Assembly (NCBI GenBank): GCA_964517135.1
Contig: CAZFBA010000029.1
Span: 1-49,992, forward strand
Origin: CAZFBA01 sp964517135
GTDB lineage: Bacteria; Cyanobacteriota; Vampirovibrionia; JBFMGH01
DNA: 49,992 nt
Direction of reading: 5' to 3'
Numbering within the stretch: position 1 is the stretch's first letter; each line of letters starts with the position of its first letter. The notes below the pieces were generated by a model. The model had not been told where the DNA came from. It made no database searches and saw only the letters and a list, made by a program, of their open reading frames with translations. Both the position numbers and the translations under genes were made by a program. Of this stretch, positions 25,561 to 35,283 are shown in pieces.

Positions 25561-27840
25561 TGTTTTGCAAGCAAGTATAAATGAAAATGTACTGCCTTTA
25601 TTTTCTTCACTTTCAATAGATAAAGAAGTATTATGAAGGGATAAAATCTTTTCAACAATAGCTAAACCAAGACCTGTACCCTGAATATTATTCTTTTCAT
25701 TATTTGTCGCCCTATAAAACTTCTTCATAATTTCTTCTATTTCATCTTTTGCTATACCTGTGCCCTGATCGATGACTGACACCCTGACATTTTCATCTTC
25801 TGTTTCTAGTTTGATAGCTACAACACTGTTTTCAGAGGAATATTTTATTGCATTAGAAAGCAGATTGTTTATCACTATTTCAATTAACTTTCTATCAATC
25901 AACACATCTGGTATATCCTTATGTTCAAAGGCAATACTAATATTTTTACTCTCTAAAACATATTCTTGCATCTCTATGCACCTCTGGATGTCTTCTATAA
26001 TGTTATTAGCAGATATATCAACAATCATGAGGTCACTTTCAAGCTTGTTTAAATTCAAGAAATCAGAAATGATATTAGACATTACTTCAGCATACTGAAA
26101 GATATTTTGATTGTTTTCCTTTATAGAATCAGCCGTGTTGACTGCATCAATTTCTTCTGAAGCAAACATAATATTCATAAGAGGTGTTTTAAGCTCATGA
26201 CTGACCATCCTGATCATATCAGTTTTCAGTCTGTCTATTTCTTTTAGTTCTGTAACATCGTTAAATATAATTACATATTGCTTTTTTTGTTTTGAAATTG
26301 CAGTGACAAAACAAAGGAAATATTTATTGTCTACAGATATTTCTTGCTTATGAAACTGGCTCTCATCTTGAATAAGTTTTATCTTTTCAATATCAAATTC
26401 TGGCATAATATCATTAATATTAACATTAAGCACAAGTGTTTGCTTGAAAAGGTCTAAAAATCTAGCATTGCTCCATATTATTTTGCCTGATTGGTCAATA
26501 ACTATAATACCGTTATTAACACCATTTATAATAGCTTTTATCGTTTGTCTATCCTGAGAAATAGTTTTCATAAACTCTTGCAGAAGAACCATTTTATCAT
26601 TTATATTTTCAGGTATATCTGTTAAAGGTACGTTTTCATCTTCTTTAAGGTCATTAATAGTTTTAATCAGGTTAGTATCAACACTTGTTGCCGTCAGATA
26701 AATATCAAACCCGAATAACATAAAAACTAAAACAAATGAACTTACAGGCGGAACCCACAAATGAGCGTGTGTAAAAAGAAAATAGTTAGAAATAAAAATA
26801 ATTATCAGAGTAATTAAAAATGAAATCCCAAGTACAAAAATATTTTTGCCTTTTGTTATCAAGAAAAATATTGTTGCCAGTGCTATAGCATAAAGCATCG
26901 TTAACCACAGCGGGCTTTTTTTCAGCCCTCTATAATTGAGCAGGCTATCAATTATCTGTGCTTGCAACTCTATAGAAGTTGATTGAAGCGACTCTTTTTT
27001 TATAGCAAGAGGTGTCATATAGACAGGAGAAATATATCCGTCTGTTACCCCTAAAAGAACTATTTTATCTTTGATTAAGGCCGGATCAAAACTGTTATCG
27101 AGTATATCAGAAAATAAAATGTGTTTATATAACTCAGGAGGACGTTGATAATCTATAAGAATCTTTTCATTTGCCCTGTAATTATGCTCAGCATCTTTAA
27201 AAACCTCAAATAGCCATCCAATCCTGGCAGGAAGATTTTTTATGCCCTTTTGAAGGTTAATATCAGGATCATCCTGATAATATAAAAATACAACATACAT
27301 TGAAAAAGCAGGATAAAGCTTTAAAGGCACAAAACTTCTAATAACATCTTTTTCTCCTAATATCAGGTGACCCTTTTTTATATCAGGAAAAATGCTTTTA
27401 TCAGGCAAAAATAATGCCTTTTCTTCAATACTTGAGTTGCCCTTATCTTTTAATTGTAATTTTTTATAATTAAATTTTAGCGATAAGACAATATCAGAAA
27501 AAGATTTCAAAACATCATAAAGCTCTTTATCTGATTGCATATCCTCAGAAGTCTTGCCCTGCGGATTTGTAAAAGATATATCAATGCCGATTACTTTTGG
27601 TTTCGCCTCAATTATTTTCTTTAAAGCTTCAGCATAAAGATATCTCTTCCAGGGCCAGTGTCCCTGCCTGTTTATACACTGACTGTTAATTTCAACAATT
27701 ACTATATCAGAACAGAGACCTTTTTTCTGGTTAAAAATCAAATAGCTGTCATAAATTCTGTTATTAATCGTATCAAATACCCCCGATATGCTTGAGAGAA
27801 AAACAATTATGATAGCTATAATAAAAGTTCTATAAGACAT
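25540..27840 (-). CDS. CHASE2-PAS sensor histidine kinase
   Basis: 766 residues. An N-terminal membrane helix (about 5-22) is followed by an extracytoplasmic CHASE2 domain (about 30-300; GHWPWKR and VIGIDISF as in the CHASE2-GGDEF protein at 250), then three membrane helices (about 310-385). A PAS-like domain spans about 430-535 (AIINGVNNGIIVIDQSGKI). HisKA has phospho-acceptor H548 (MVSHELKTPLMN) and HATPase_c carries NNLLSNAIKYS, DQGTGIAKDEI and GTGLGLAIVEKIL. Divergently transcribed from the response regulator at 28015 with 174 bases between starts, so the two are a likely pair. The stimulus is unknown. Confidence 0.94.
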   Translation of the reverse strand: MSYRTFIIAIIIVFLSSISGVFDTINNRIYDSYLIFNQKKGLCSDIVIVEINSQCINRQGHWPWKRYLYAEALKKIIEAKPKVIGIDISFTNPQGKTSEDMQSDKELYDVLKSFSDIVLSLKFNYKKLQLKDKGNSSIEEKALFLPDKSIFPDIKKGHLILGEKDVIRSFVPLKLYPAFSMYVVFLYYQDDPDINLQKGIKNLPARIGWLFEVFKDAEHNYRANEKILIDYQRPPELYKHILFSDILDNSFDPALIKDKIVLLGVTDGYISPVYMTPLAIKKESLQSTSIELQAQIIDSLLNYRGLKKSPLWLTMLYAIALATIFFLITKGKNIFVLGISFLITLIIIFISNYFLFTHAHLWVPPVSSFVLVFMLFGFDIYLTATSVDTNLIKTINDLKEDENVPLTDIPENINDKMVLLQEFMKTISQDRQTIKAIINGVNNGIIVIDQSGKIIWSNARFLDLFKQTLVLNVNINDIMPEFDIEKIKLIQDESQFHKQEISVDNKYFLCFVTAISKQKKQYVIIFNDVTELKEIDRLKTDMIRMVSHELKTPLMNIMFASEEIDAVNTADSIKENNQNIFQYAEVMSNIISDFLNLNKLESDLMIVDISANNIIEDIQRCIEMQEYVLESKNISIAFEHKDIPDVLIDRKLIEIVINNLLSNAIKYSSENSVVAIKLETEDENVRVSVIDQGTGIAKDEIEEIMKKFYRATNNEKNNIQGTGLGLAIVEKILSLHNTSLSIESEENKGSTFSFILACKTKKNQGF

Positions 27841-28014
27841 TTACTTTATTTCTGTTTAAAATTGTTCGTAAGTAACTCAAAATATTTTTGTTTTTCAATT
27901 TGATTTCAAAATAGTTTAATACAAAAAGGGATATTCAAAATTAACTGTAAAATCTTTTTTTGATAAAGTTATAATTATTTAAGTTAAACTTATCCAGAAT
28001 TATAGCTAATAACA

Positions 28015-28650
28015 ATGAGCGATCAACAAAAAAAACATCATATATTACTTATAGAAGATGATAAAGATATAGCATCTTATATCAAAAGGTCTTTTGAAGC
28101 AAGAAATTATGTAGTTACTCATATTGGCAACGGCCTTCAGGCTATAAACACAATAGAAAGCCTTCCAGATAACCATTATAGCATAGTACTTCTTGATATA
28201 ATGCTGCCTGGTGCTACAGGATGGGAAATTCTGGCCAGAATAAGATCTATGTCTATATTTAATCATTGCCCCGTTATAATGTTAACAGGCCTTGACGATG
28301 ATTCAAGCGAAGCAAGAGCATTATTAGATGGAGCAGAAGACTATATTGTTAAGCCCTGTTCTATGAAAGTCTTGTCAGCAAGGGTTGAAGTTAACCTGCG
28401 TAAATCTAACGCCTCTCTGGTTAGTAATATAGATCTGCCATGTAATAAAAATGACTTTGAACAGCTCAGCGATAGAGAAAAAGAAATTTTAAGTTACCTT
28501 GTTAAAGGTTATAGCAACAAAAAAATAGCTGAACTTGCCTTCATAAGTGAACAAACAGTTCAAAACCATCTCAGAAGTATATTCAAAAAAACAAAATCAG
28601 AAAGCAGACTGCAAGTAGCTATTGCAGCATTAAAATATGGGTTAATCTAG
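28015..28650 (+). CDS. Response regulator, receiver plus LuxR-type HTH
   Basis: 211 residues. The receiver domain (8 to about 125) has acidic D15/D16, phospho-acceptor D61 (IVLLDIMLPG) and the conserved Lys in YIVKPCS. A C-terminal LuxR/NarL-type HTH spans about 150-205 (LSDREKEILSYLVKGYSNKKIAELAFISEQTVQNHL). Probable transcription factor phosphorylated by the divergent CHASE2 kinase at 25540-27840. No clear ribosome-binding site precedes the ATG. The convergent dapF ends 10 bases after its stop. Targets unknown; autoregulation of the shared 174-base promoter region is plausible. Confidence 0.94.
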   Translation: MSDQQKKHHILLIEDDKDIASYIKRSFEARNYVVTHIGNGLQAINTIESLPDNHYSIVLLDIMLPGATGWEILARIRSMSIFNHCPVIMLTGLDDDSSEARALLDGAEDYIVKPCSMKVLSARVEVNLRKSNASLVSNIDLPCNKNDFEQLSDREKEILSYLVKGYSNKKIAELAFISEQTVQNHLRSIFKKTKSESRLQVAIAALKYGLI

Positions 28651-28660
28651 CAGGCTGCCT

Positions 28661-29497
28661 TTAAAGATATAGAGAACCTTCAAAAGCATATTCAGCCGGC
28701 CCTGTCATATACAGGCGACCGGAATCTCGATCATAGTTGATAAAAAGTTCACCACCAGGAAGGGTTACTTTTATCTTTCTGGCTGTAAGCTTATTTATAA
28801 CAGCTGCTACAACACATGCACAGGCACCTGTACCACAGGCTAACGTTATTCCACATCCACGTTCCCATACATTCACCTTAATATGCGATTTTGAGAGTAC
28901 CTGTACAAATTCTACATTTGTCCTACGTGGAAAAACAGAATGATTCTCAATTGCAGTGCCATATTTTACTGCATCAACAGGCTCATCAACAAAGATAATA
29001 CAGTGAGGGTTACCCATGCTGACACAGTTAATCCTGAATGTTTTATCCAGAACATTCAAAGGATAATCAATAATTCTATCGCCTGCAATATTGACAGGTA
29101 TTTCAGCCGGAGTCAGTACAGGTTCTCCCATATCGACAGTTATCATGCCGCTCTCTTCGACCACCGGTGTAATCAGGCCTGCCAGCGTGGATACTGTAAA
29201 CTTTGCTTTATCAATCAGGTTTCTATCATAGACATACTTTGCAAAACATCTGATACCATTGCCGCACATTTCAGGTTCTGTGCCATCCGCATTAAAAATA
29301 CGCCAGGCCGTATCAGCTTCTTTTACTGCGTTACGGCTTCTAACGACAATTAAGCCATCACCACCAATGCCGAAATGCCTGTCGCAAAGTTTTTTTGAAA
29401 GCTGTTCATAATTAACATTAGATGGCAATTTTTTTTCTTCTACAAGTATAAAATCGTTGCCAAGGCCGTGCATTTTAGTAAACTCAAGCTGGGTCAT
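28661..29497 (-). CDS. dapF: Diaminopimelate epimerase
   Basis: Converts LL-diaminopimelate to meso-diaminopimelate for peptidoglycan and lysine. It is 278 residues from the ATG at 29497, chosen because AAAGAGG lies just upstream and MTQLEFTKMHGLGNDFI matches the conserved family start; an upstream in-frame start would add 20 atypical residues. The two catalytic cysteines lie in MCGNGIRCFAKYV and ACGTGACACVVAA. The substrate-binding GNPHCIIFV and ERGCG segments are present. Monocistronic and convergent with the LuxR-type regulator. Works after DapL (2988-4175). Confidence 0.96.
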   Translation of the reverse strand: MTQLEFTKMHGLGNDFILVEEKKLPSNVNYEQLSKKLCDRHFGIGGDGLIVVRSRNAVKEADTAWRIFNADGTEPEMCGNGIRCFAKYVYDRNLIDKAKFTVSTLAGLITPVVEESGMITVDMGEPVLTPAEIPVNIAGDRIIDYPLNVLDKTFRINCVSMGNPHCIIFVDEPVDAVKYGTAIENHSVFPRRTNVEFVQVLSKSHIKVNVWERGCGITLACGTGACACVVAAVINKLTARKIKVTLPGGELFINYDRDSGRLYMTGPAEYAFEGSLYL

Positions 29498-29639
29498 AGT
29501 ATCCTCTTTCAGGTTATTCTGCTTCTCGCTAAAAGTATAACACAGCCAATCAGCCATCTTCCGGCAGCATTACAAAAAGTAAAAAATCATAAACTTTCTT
29601 GTTATTTTTTTTCTTTAGATGTTTTTATATAAAAAAGAT

Positions 29640-29808
29640 CAGTGCATAACTTAAAAATTTTTCGATTTTCAAAACCCAGATCCCGCCCACCCTAAAGGAA
29701 GGCATAGGGTTTCACTCCCAGGCTAGGCCTGCTCGTTCAACCCATATCTTAAATTTATATTTTTTGAAAATCGAAACCAGAAAAATCTTTCATTCAGGTT
29801 ATGTATTA
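29640..29808. mobile_element. MITE-like element, copy 1
   Basis: About 169 bases closely similar to 42213-42383. Ends are inverted: left TGCATAACTTAAAAATTTTT-CGATTTTCAAAA, right TTTTGAAAATCGAAA...GGTTATGTATTA. The GC-rich centre, shared by both copies with a few changes, includes CCCGCCCACCCTAAAGGAAG, an imperfect AGGCTAGGCCT-type hairpin and GCTCGTTCAACCCATATCTT. No transposase frame. The right end shares GAAAATCGAAACCAGAAAAA with module A. A MITE or a structured RNA-encoding repeat fits. Confidence 0.7.
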
Positions 29809-29841
29809 GTCCTTAAAAAGAGAATAACAGGTTATAACCAT

Positions 29842-30039
29842 ATGCCCGTAAAGTTTGTTTATTCACCGTATGTTGCTGCAGCCATCAACCAGGTTGGTGA
29901 CTATGCGAATAATTTGAAGCATTATAATCCGTATTATAGCCCTCATATGTCCAATACAGTGGGTACGTCGTCTTATTTGATGTCTAAAGAGAATATGCCC
30001 CAGCAAGGTAGAGGAAACCAGCTTAACTTTCTGGCATAA
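29842..30039 (+). CDS. Short protein resembling a stand-alone N-terminal leader
   Basis: 65 residues from the ATG at 29842. An in-frame ATG at 29764 would give 91 residues, but its extra N-terminus is translated MITE-like repeat, so the later start is preferred. Tyr-, Asn- and Ser-rich, no signal peptide or membrane helix. It ends QLNFLA, very like the KQLNFG that closes the leader of the hydrolase at 47621. It precedes the cupin gene (30158) by 118 bases. It may be a small protein or a remnant of a longer tagged protein. The ribosome-binding site is weak (AGGTTATAACC), so reality as a gene is uncertain. Confidence 0.45.
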   Translation: MPVKFVYSPYVAAAINQVGDYANNLKHYNPYYSPHMSNTVGTSSYLMSKENMPQQGRGNQLNFLA

Positions 30040-30157
30040 CTCTTTAAAAATTTACAAAAATAAATAATCAAAACTTATTCAGGCAATTATCATTGTGTTT
30101 CTTTTTATATATGTTGAATAGTAACTATCGGGTATTTAAAAAGTAAGAGTAAAAATA

Positions 30158-31753
30158 TTGATCAACCCCATCTATTTGCAGACAACGGCGGTACAGCCCC
30201 CATCAAAAAGACCTTATACAGGAGATATTAAAACATCTTTGGTGAAACATCAACCTGCCATTAATTCTGAACCTGCTTTTACAGCAGATTTAAATGCATT
30301 GCAGGCAAAATATTTAACAGGGCTTAAAAAGCCTTTAGCTCCTTCCTTTGGTGCTAACAAGGCTCTTTCTATTGCCCGTAATGGTATAAGCGACATTTTT
30401 CAACAAATTGATGGTGGCTATATGCTTGATCTGGAAACAAAAACCGTTGCCTATTTTGGTGATGATGCTAAAAGGTTTCTAAAAGACAGAAAATTTTTCC
30501 CTTGTGAAACTCAAATAATATGCCCCGACAATGGTCATTTATCTGTTACAACTGAAGGCAAAACCGGATACATCAATCAGGCTGGCGCTATTCTTACAGG
30601 CAAAGAAGCAGAGGCTGAAGTAAAAGTTTTAGATGGTGATCCTATAGTAATTACAACCCAAAATGCACCATTATGGTATGAAAAAGCACTTCCTGATGGT
30701 CCTCATAAAGATAAATATAACGAAATCATTGAAATCAACAAACGTTTAATGGCCGGAGACGTTCTTAAAGAATGTTTCAAAGAAGCTGAGCTGACCAGAC
30801 TTATTAATAGCAATATTATTAGAGAACTCGATAATAAATATGTTCACTTTAATTATTACGAAAGCGGCTATGACCTGAGCAAACATCTTGATAAAGAAGG
30901 TTTTACAATTGAAGAAGCAGATATAGTTATCAAAATATGGCTTGAATCAATGCACAGACAACTTTTAAATTTAGATAGCGGTGTTGTATCGGCGAAACTA
31001 TTTAAATCCAGAATACTTGACAAACTTGTTAAAGCACAAATACTGATGCCGCAAATGGCATTTAACGATAATAGTTATTATTCATGGCAAACAGCTTTTA
31101 ATGAAAAAGAATTAAGGCAAAAGCTTCTTCTGGCTGGCATCTGGGATCACACCCAGGATGAAATAGTCTCCATTTGGAAACATACTACAAATGCTGGATA
31201 TGATCACACAGGGCTGGTTATGGATCACGGAAAGGTTGTTATATATGCACTTAAGCACAAAGCAAACATCTGGAATCAGCAAAGCACTGAATGGCTGGTA
31301 AACTCTCTGGCATTTCCGGGCAAAAATGAGCCCTTCACTGTAGGAGTTTCACAGGTAACAGCTCCTGAAAACTTTAAAAAAGCTATACCATTTAAAAAAA
31401 TAAGGCCCTCTGAAGCTTTACACTTGCATCCTGCCAGTAAAGATAAACACCAGACAGAGGTTTATTACATCAATAATGGCGAAGCAGCACTTTTAACAAT
31501 GCAAAACAACAAACCACGTATTCAAATTCTTAAAAAGGGTGATATGGCACTTATTCATCCCGGGGTTCCACATTGTGTTATGGCTGTTAAGGGCAACTAT
31601 GAGCATTCTGTATTTCAGATTCCATCAGCATTTCAGTATGGGTTTGCTCTGAAAGAAGAGCAAAAATATGAAGATTTTGGCATAACAGAAAAAGATATTC
31701 TTCATGATGCCCTTAAAATGCTTGATGAAGGCCCAATAATTGTAGGTGTTTGA
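30158..31753 (+). CDS. Cupin-domain protein with N-terminal leader, function unknown
   Basis: 531 residues. The start is TTG at 30158; an in-frame stop at 30137 and the resemblance of INPIYLQTTAVQPPSK to the hydrolase leader INPVMLPPPVASK support it. Residues 1-65 form a Pro/Thr-rich leader ending PSFG (62-65). The middle (about 75-420) is unrecognised. The C-terminal cupin (about 425-505) has metal-ligand-like HLHPASKDKHQTEVYYINNG and HPGVPHCVM, as in sugar-phosphate isomerase-type cupins. No Sec signal. Possibly a sugar-binding or isomerase enzyme; the substrate cannot be inferred. Convergent with rex. Confidence 0.75.
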   Translation: MINPIYLQTTAVQPPSKRPYTGDIKTSLVKHQPAINSEPAFTADLNALQAKYLTGLKKPLAPSFGANKALSIARNGISDIFQQIDGGYMLDLETKTVAYFGDDAKRFLKDRKFFPCETQIICPDNGHLSVTTEGKTGYINQAGAILTGKEAEAEVKVLDGDPIVITTQNAPLWYEKALPDGPHKDKYNEIIEINKRLMAGDVLKECFKEAELTRLINSNIIRELDNKYVHFNYYESGYDLSKHLDKEGFTIEEADIVIKIWLESMHRQLLNLDSGVVSAKLFKSRILDKLVKAQILMPQMAFNDNSYYSWQTAFNEKELRQKLLLAGIWDHTQDEIVSIWKHTTNAGYDHTGLVMDHGKVVIYALKHKANIWNQQSTEWLVNSLAFPGKNEPFTVGVSQVTAPENFKKAIPFKKIRPSEALHLHPASKDKHQTEVYYINNGEAALLTMQNNKPRIQILKKGDMALIHPGVPHCVMAVKGNYEHSVFQIPSAFQYGFALKEEQKYEDFGITEKDILHDALKMLDEGPIIVGV

Positions 31754-31767
31754 TTTTTAAAGCTTGC

Positions 31768-32451
31768 TCAGTCAGTATCTTTTCTGGCAATAAACTGCGA
31801 TAAAATTACAAAGCTTGCTGCAAGGTCTTCGTTCCAGACAAAGACATCGTCAGGTACTTGCAAATGTGTTGCTGCAAAGTTCCAGATAGCCTTAACACCA
31901 TTTTTTGTCAGTATGTCAGCTATTTCCTGAGTGTTATCTCCGGGTATAGCCAGAATTGCAATCTTAATATTTCTTTTCTTTAGTTTGCTTTCAAGCCTGT
32001 GAACAGATAAAACTTCTTTATTTGCAATTTTTGAACCTATTTTTTCGGTATCCTGATCAAATATATGAACAATATTTAAACCATATCTTTTGAATCCGCC
32101 GTATTTAGCGAGTGCTACACCCAGATTTCCGGCGCCGATCAGCACAGCTTCTTTATTTTCTTTCATTCCCAGGTAGTGTTCAAGGTGCTCTTTAAACTCT
32201 TTTGTATTGAAACCAACCTTTGGCTTGCCCATATATCCTGTTGATGCAATATCTTTGCGCACCAGTGTATCGTCAATGCCCAGTTGTTTTGCTATATACG
32301 CACTAGAAATATACTTAAAACCTTTTTCTTCCATATCGCAAAAAATGTTATAATAATAGGGAAGGCGTCTCAATGTAGTTAAAGGCACCTGCTCCATAGA
32401 GAGAAAAACCTGTAACTTCTTGCTTTTTGGTTTATTTGTTTTCTCCAACAA
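31768..32451 (-). CDS. rex: Redox-sensing transcriptional repressor Rex
   Basis: Represses fermentation and respiration genes and is released from DNA when NADH rises. It is 227 residues. The N-terminal winged helix (about 20-85) includes TTLRRLPYYYNIF, AKQLGIDDTLVRKD and GKPKVGF. The Rossmann NADH domain has GAGNLG (about 104-109), IFDQD and AILAIPG. The C-terminal swapped helix includes FVWNEDLAASF. The start is TTG at 32451, chosen because AGGAG lies 5 bases upstream; the internal ATG at residue 19 lacks a binding site. I did not find a clear Rex operator (TTGTGAA-type) nearby. Confidence 0.95.
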   Translation of the reverse strand: MLEKTNKPKSKKLQVFLSMEQVPLTTLRRLPYYYNIFCDMEEKGFKYISSAYIAKQLGIDDTLVRKDIASTGYMGKPKVGFNTKEFKEHLEHYLGMKENKEAVLIGAGNLGVALAKYGGFKRYGLNIVHIFDQDTEKIGSKIANKEVLSVHRLESKLKKRNIKIAILAIPGDNTQEIADILTKNGVKAIWNFAATHLQVPDDVFVWNEDLAASFVILSQFIARKDTD

Positions 32452-32514
32452 TCTTTCTCCTGTGATATGAAGGTGTGATGAAACAGGTTAATATTATACA
32501 CTTTGAGGTACTAT

Positions 32515-35040
32515 TTAACCACAAAAACGCCTGCTCTGGCTGAAAAGTATATACTTAAAGTTAATATTTTCAAGCTGTTTTTTGTTCGGAGGTTGCCATT
32601 TTAATTGCAGTTGAGCTTTTGTTTCAGAAAGTTTAGATTTTATTGACAACTTATATAAACCACGATCAAGATCGAAACTGTCAATAATTGTTGCGCCGTC
32701 AACATCTATACGGTTGCTCAAAATCATTTGTCCATCGAGATAAACAGCAGCTACACCACCTGTTTCAAGCTTCAATTTATAACGTCCTGGGGTTTCAACA
32801 CTTAAATAGCCATCCCATATCGCACTCTGATAGCCTTTATCTTTATACAAGCTTAAATCAAAAGTCTGGACATAGGTTTGAACCTCTGGAATACCTGTAT
32901 AATCTGTTGTTTTATAAAGATATAACTTCAATCCATTAGTAAGAGCATATTTATAAAACTGAAACCGCTTATTAACAGCTATATATTGTTGGTCTCTAAA
33001 TGCTTTTACCTTTATATTTTCAAGTATTTGAGAAGGAGGCATTTTAGCCTTCATTCTGGCTAGCAGTATACTATTGGGTAGCATAAAGATACGGTTTTCT
33101 TGCTGAGCCTGGCTGATAACTGGATTATAGTCAACATATAATTGAATATCGCTATTTGTTGAATAGAAGTTTGAATAAAGCCCATAATTTAAGACGGTAG
33201 CACCGCACATATCTGTTTCAGACCCCTGAGGATAGGCTTGAGATACATAAAAACCTTTAGATTCCTCAAAATTTTCTGGTGTAAGATATACCTGGTATGC
33301 AAAAACCTGACCAAACGGATCTTTTAATTCTACTTTTTTTGCCTCCGGGTAAAGCTCGTCTATAACATAATCAAACTCTTCAGGGTAAATCACGTAACAT
33401 TGTTTATTATAAAAACTAAAAAAGCTTGAAGGCCTGTCAGGCAAAATTGAATAGAATGGATGATCCAGTCCATAAGCTGTTTGCTGACCATTCTTATTAA
33501 ATACAGGTGGCAAATAATTGAGCAGCAAAGCTGTATAAGACCTGCTTGTTAGTCCTTTAGTAACAAAAATGGCTGCTTCATTATTATTATCTCTGATTTG
33601 CTTTATCTGGCGGGCAACAATAATATCTTCAGGGTTCAGAGTAGAATTATATGATACAAACGATTGTGGCCTGATAATAAAGTATACATAAAAATTTATT
33701 GCTGTTAAAACAGCCAGCAAAGAGCATACAAGGGTCATAGCTGCTTTTTTGCTGTATCTGGAAGAACAAAGTTCATAGAGCACTCTGAAACCCTGTGCAG
33801 AATAATACATTACAACAGGAATAATCATTCCTGTACGGTAAGCATGGGGTGAATCATAATATGTTGAGAATATACCTCCCATAAGGCCCAGCACAAGCCA
33901 AATAATCAACAGTGCATTGTAAGATTTATTTATATTTTTCAGCCCGATAAGTAGCCCTACAATAAAAAGAGCACCTGTTATAAAGTCAAGCTGTGGCCAG
34001 CTCTCGGTGTTATGTCTGTTCTCCGGATCTCCTTTGAAGTGAAACATCTTAAGGTGGTTTATTGTCGATACCAGAACTGGCTGTAATGACTTTTCATTTT
34101 TGATATGATGTACTATAGAAACCTCATTAATCCTGTTAAAAAGGGCTGATGGATTTTTAATATAATCAATACTACCGGGCAGTATAACGATCATAGAAGC
34201 AGCTATTACAATAAGCCCATATCTCAGGTATTCTCTTGCGGAGTCTTTCTGATAAAGCATAACTACAAAAAGAAAGAGCATTAAAATGCCAAAAACCAGA
34301 CTGAAAGCAATATAAGTATAAAAGGTTAATCCCAGCAACATACCGCCTATTGCCAGATATTTCTTCTCTTTTGACTCAATACCCCTGATGATATAATAGT
34401 ATGAAAGTACCTGAAGCTTGCTCATCAGAACCTCATTCCAGCCCCACCGGCCCAGAGTTACTGACCAGTGAGATACCGAAATTAAAAACATACAAACCAT
34501 CGGGGTAAAAGTATTTTTAGACACCTGACGAAACAAGAAATAAGAAGCTACAATAATACCTATTGAAGGTAATATTGAAACCAGCTTGATAGCAAGATAA
34601 TTAATACCGACAATCTTGAAAATCAGTATCACAAAGTAAATGTAGAGATGATTAAAAACCACCCAGCCTTCCTGAATCATCGGGCTGGTCTGAAAAAGCC
34701 CTGCCGGAATTTTATCTTCTAAAATCTCTAATGCCCTTAGAGAAAAAGCTATTTCATCCAGCCAGAGCCCATAGGGCAGGGTTTCAAGTTTATAAAACCT
34801 GAAAAACACACCCACAGCCAGTATAAACAGAAACAGATAACGCTCTTTCGGTGTATCAAAAAATTTGATCTTTTTAAGCAATTCAAGCTTTATATGAGGT
34901 TTAAAAACACCTGAAAATATCAAAATAAGTGATGCCAGCCAGATAATCAGGGTTAAGAAACCATTAATATCAACCTGGCCCAGTGCTACACTGAGAAAAT
35001 ATAGAATAATACCTGTTATAATGAGCATGCTTCTTTGCAT
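32515..35040 (-). CDS. PMT/ArnT-like membrane glycosyltransferase with C-terminal PA14 domain
   Basis: 841 residues. Two N-terminal helices (about 5-45) are followed by a GT-C-type membrane region to about 420, with a DE-containing first loop (YGLWLDEIAFSLRALEI) typical of lipid-phosphate-sugar transferases. Many more helices follow (FVILIFKIVG; VFGILMLFLFVVML; YNALLIIWLVLGLMGG). Residues about 440-700 are extracytoplasmic. A PA14-like carbohydrate-binding domain lies at about 735-830 (AIWDGYLSVETPGRYKL, VYLDGQMILSN). Such enzymes move a sugar from a polyprenyl phosphate to protein or glycan outside the membrane. A single membrane transferase carrying its own PA14 is unusual. GAGAG precedes the ATG. 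Confidence 0.85.
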   Translation of the reverse strand: MQRSMLIITGIILYFLSVALGQVDINGFLTLIIWLASLILIFSGVFKPHIKLELLKKIKFFDTPKERYLFLFILAVGVFFRFYKLETLPYGLWLDEIAFSLRALEILEDKIPAGLFQTSPMIQEGWVVFNHLYIYFVILIFKIVGINYLAIKLVSILPSIGIIVASYFLFRQVSKNTFTPMVCMFLISVSHWSVTLGRWGWNEVLMSKLQVLSYYYIIRGIESKEKKYLAIGGMLLGLTFYTYIAFSLVFGILMLFLFVVMLYQKDSAREYLRYGLIVIAASMIVILPGSIDYIKNPSALFNRINEVSIVHHIKNEKSLQPVLVSTINHLKMFHFKGDPENRHNTESWPQLDFITGALFIVGLLIGLKNINKSYNALLIIWLVLGLMGGIFSTYYDSPHAYRTGMIIPVVMYYSAQGFRVLYELCSSRYSKKAAMTLVCSLLAVLTAINFYVYFIIRPQSFVSYNSTLNPEDIIVARQIKQIRDNNNEAAIFVTKGLTSRSYTALLLNYLPPVFNKNGQQTAYGLDHPFYSILPDRPSSFFSFYNKQCYVIYPEEFDYVIDELYPEAKKVELKDPFGQVFAYQVYLTPENFEESKGFYVSQAYPQGSETDMCGATVLNYGLYSNFYSTNSDIQLYVDYNPVISQAQQENRIFMLPNSILLARMKAKMPPSQILENIKVKAFRDQQYIAVNKRFQFYKYALTNGLKLYLYKTTDYTGIPEVQTYVQTFDLSLYKDKGYQSAIWDGYLSVETPGRYKLKLETGGVAAVYLDGQMILSNRIDVDGATIIDSFDLDRGLYKLSIKSKLSETKAQLQLKWQPPNKKQLENINFKYILFSQSRRFCG

Positions 35041-35283
35041 TAAACACTCTCGCTATTCATAAAGGCTTTCAGTGGATCAAACGGACATCTTTGCCGTTTT
35101 TAAATACTTTTAAGAAAAAATAAATGCCACAGGGCCACGTTTATAGTATTTTTCCCTTACTATTTTAGACAAATTATAAATTTATACTCTTCATTTTCTC
35201 ATTTATATTATTATATTGAAGACAAATGTTTTGTGGAAATAGAAAAATAAGCAAGTTATAATCCAGCAGTCAGAGGCTTATTT

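Noticed and set aside
29764..29841. Longer version of the 65-residue ORF, starting at 29764.
   Set aside because: The additional 26 residues are a translation of the MITE-like element's right end.
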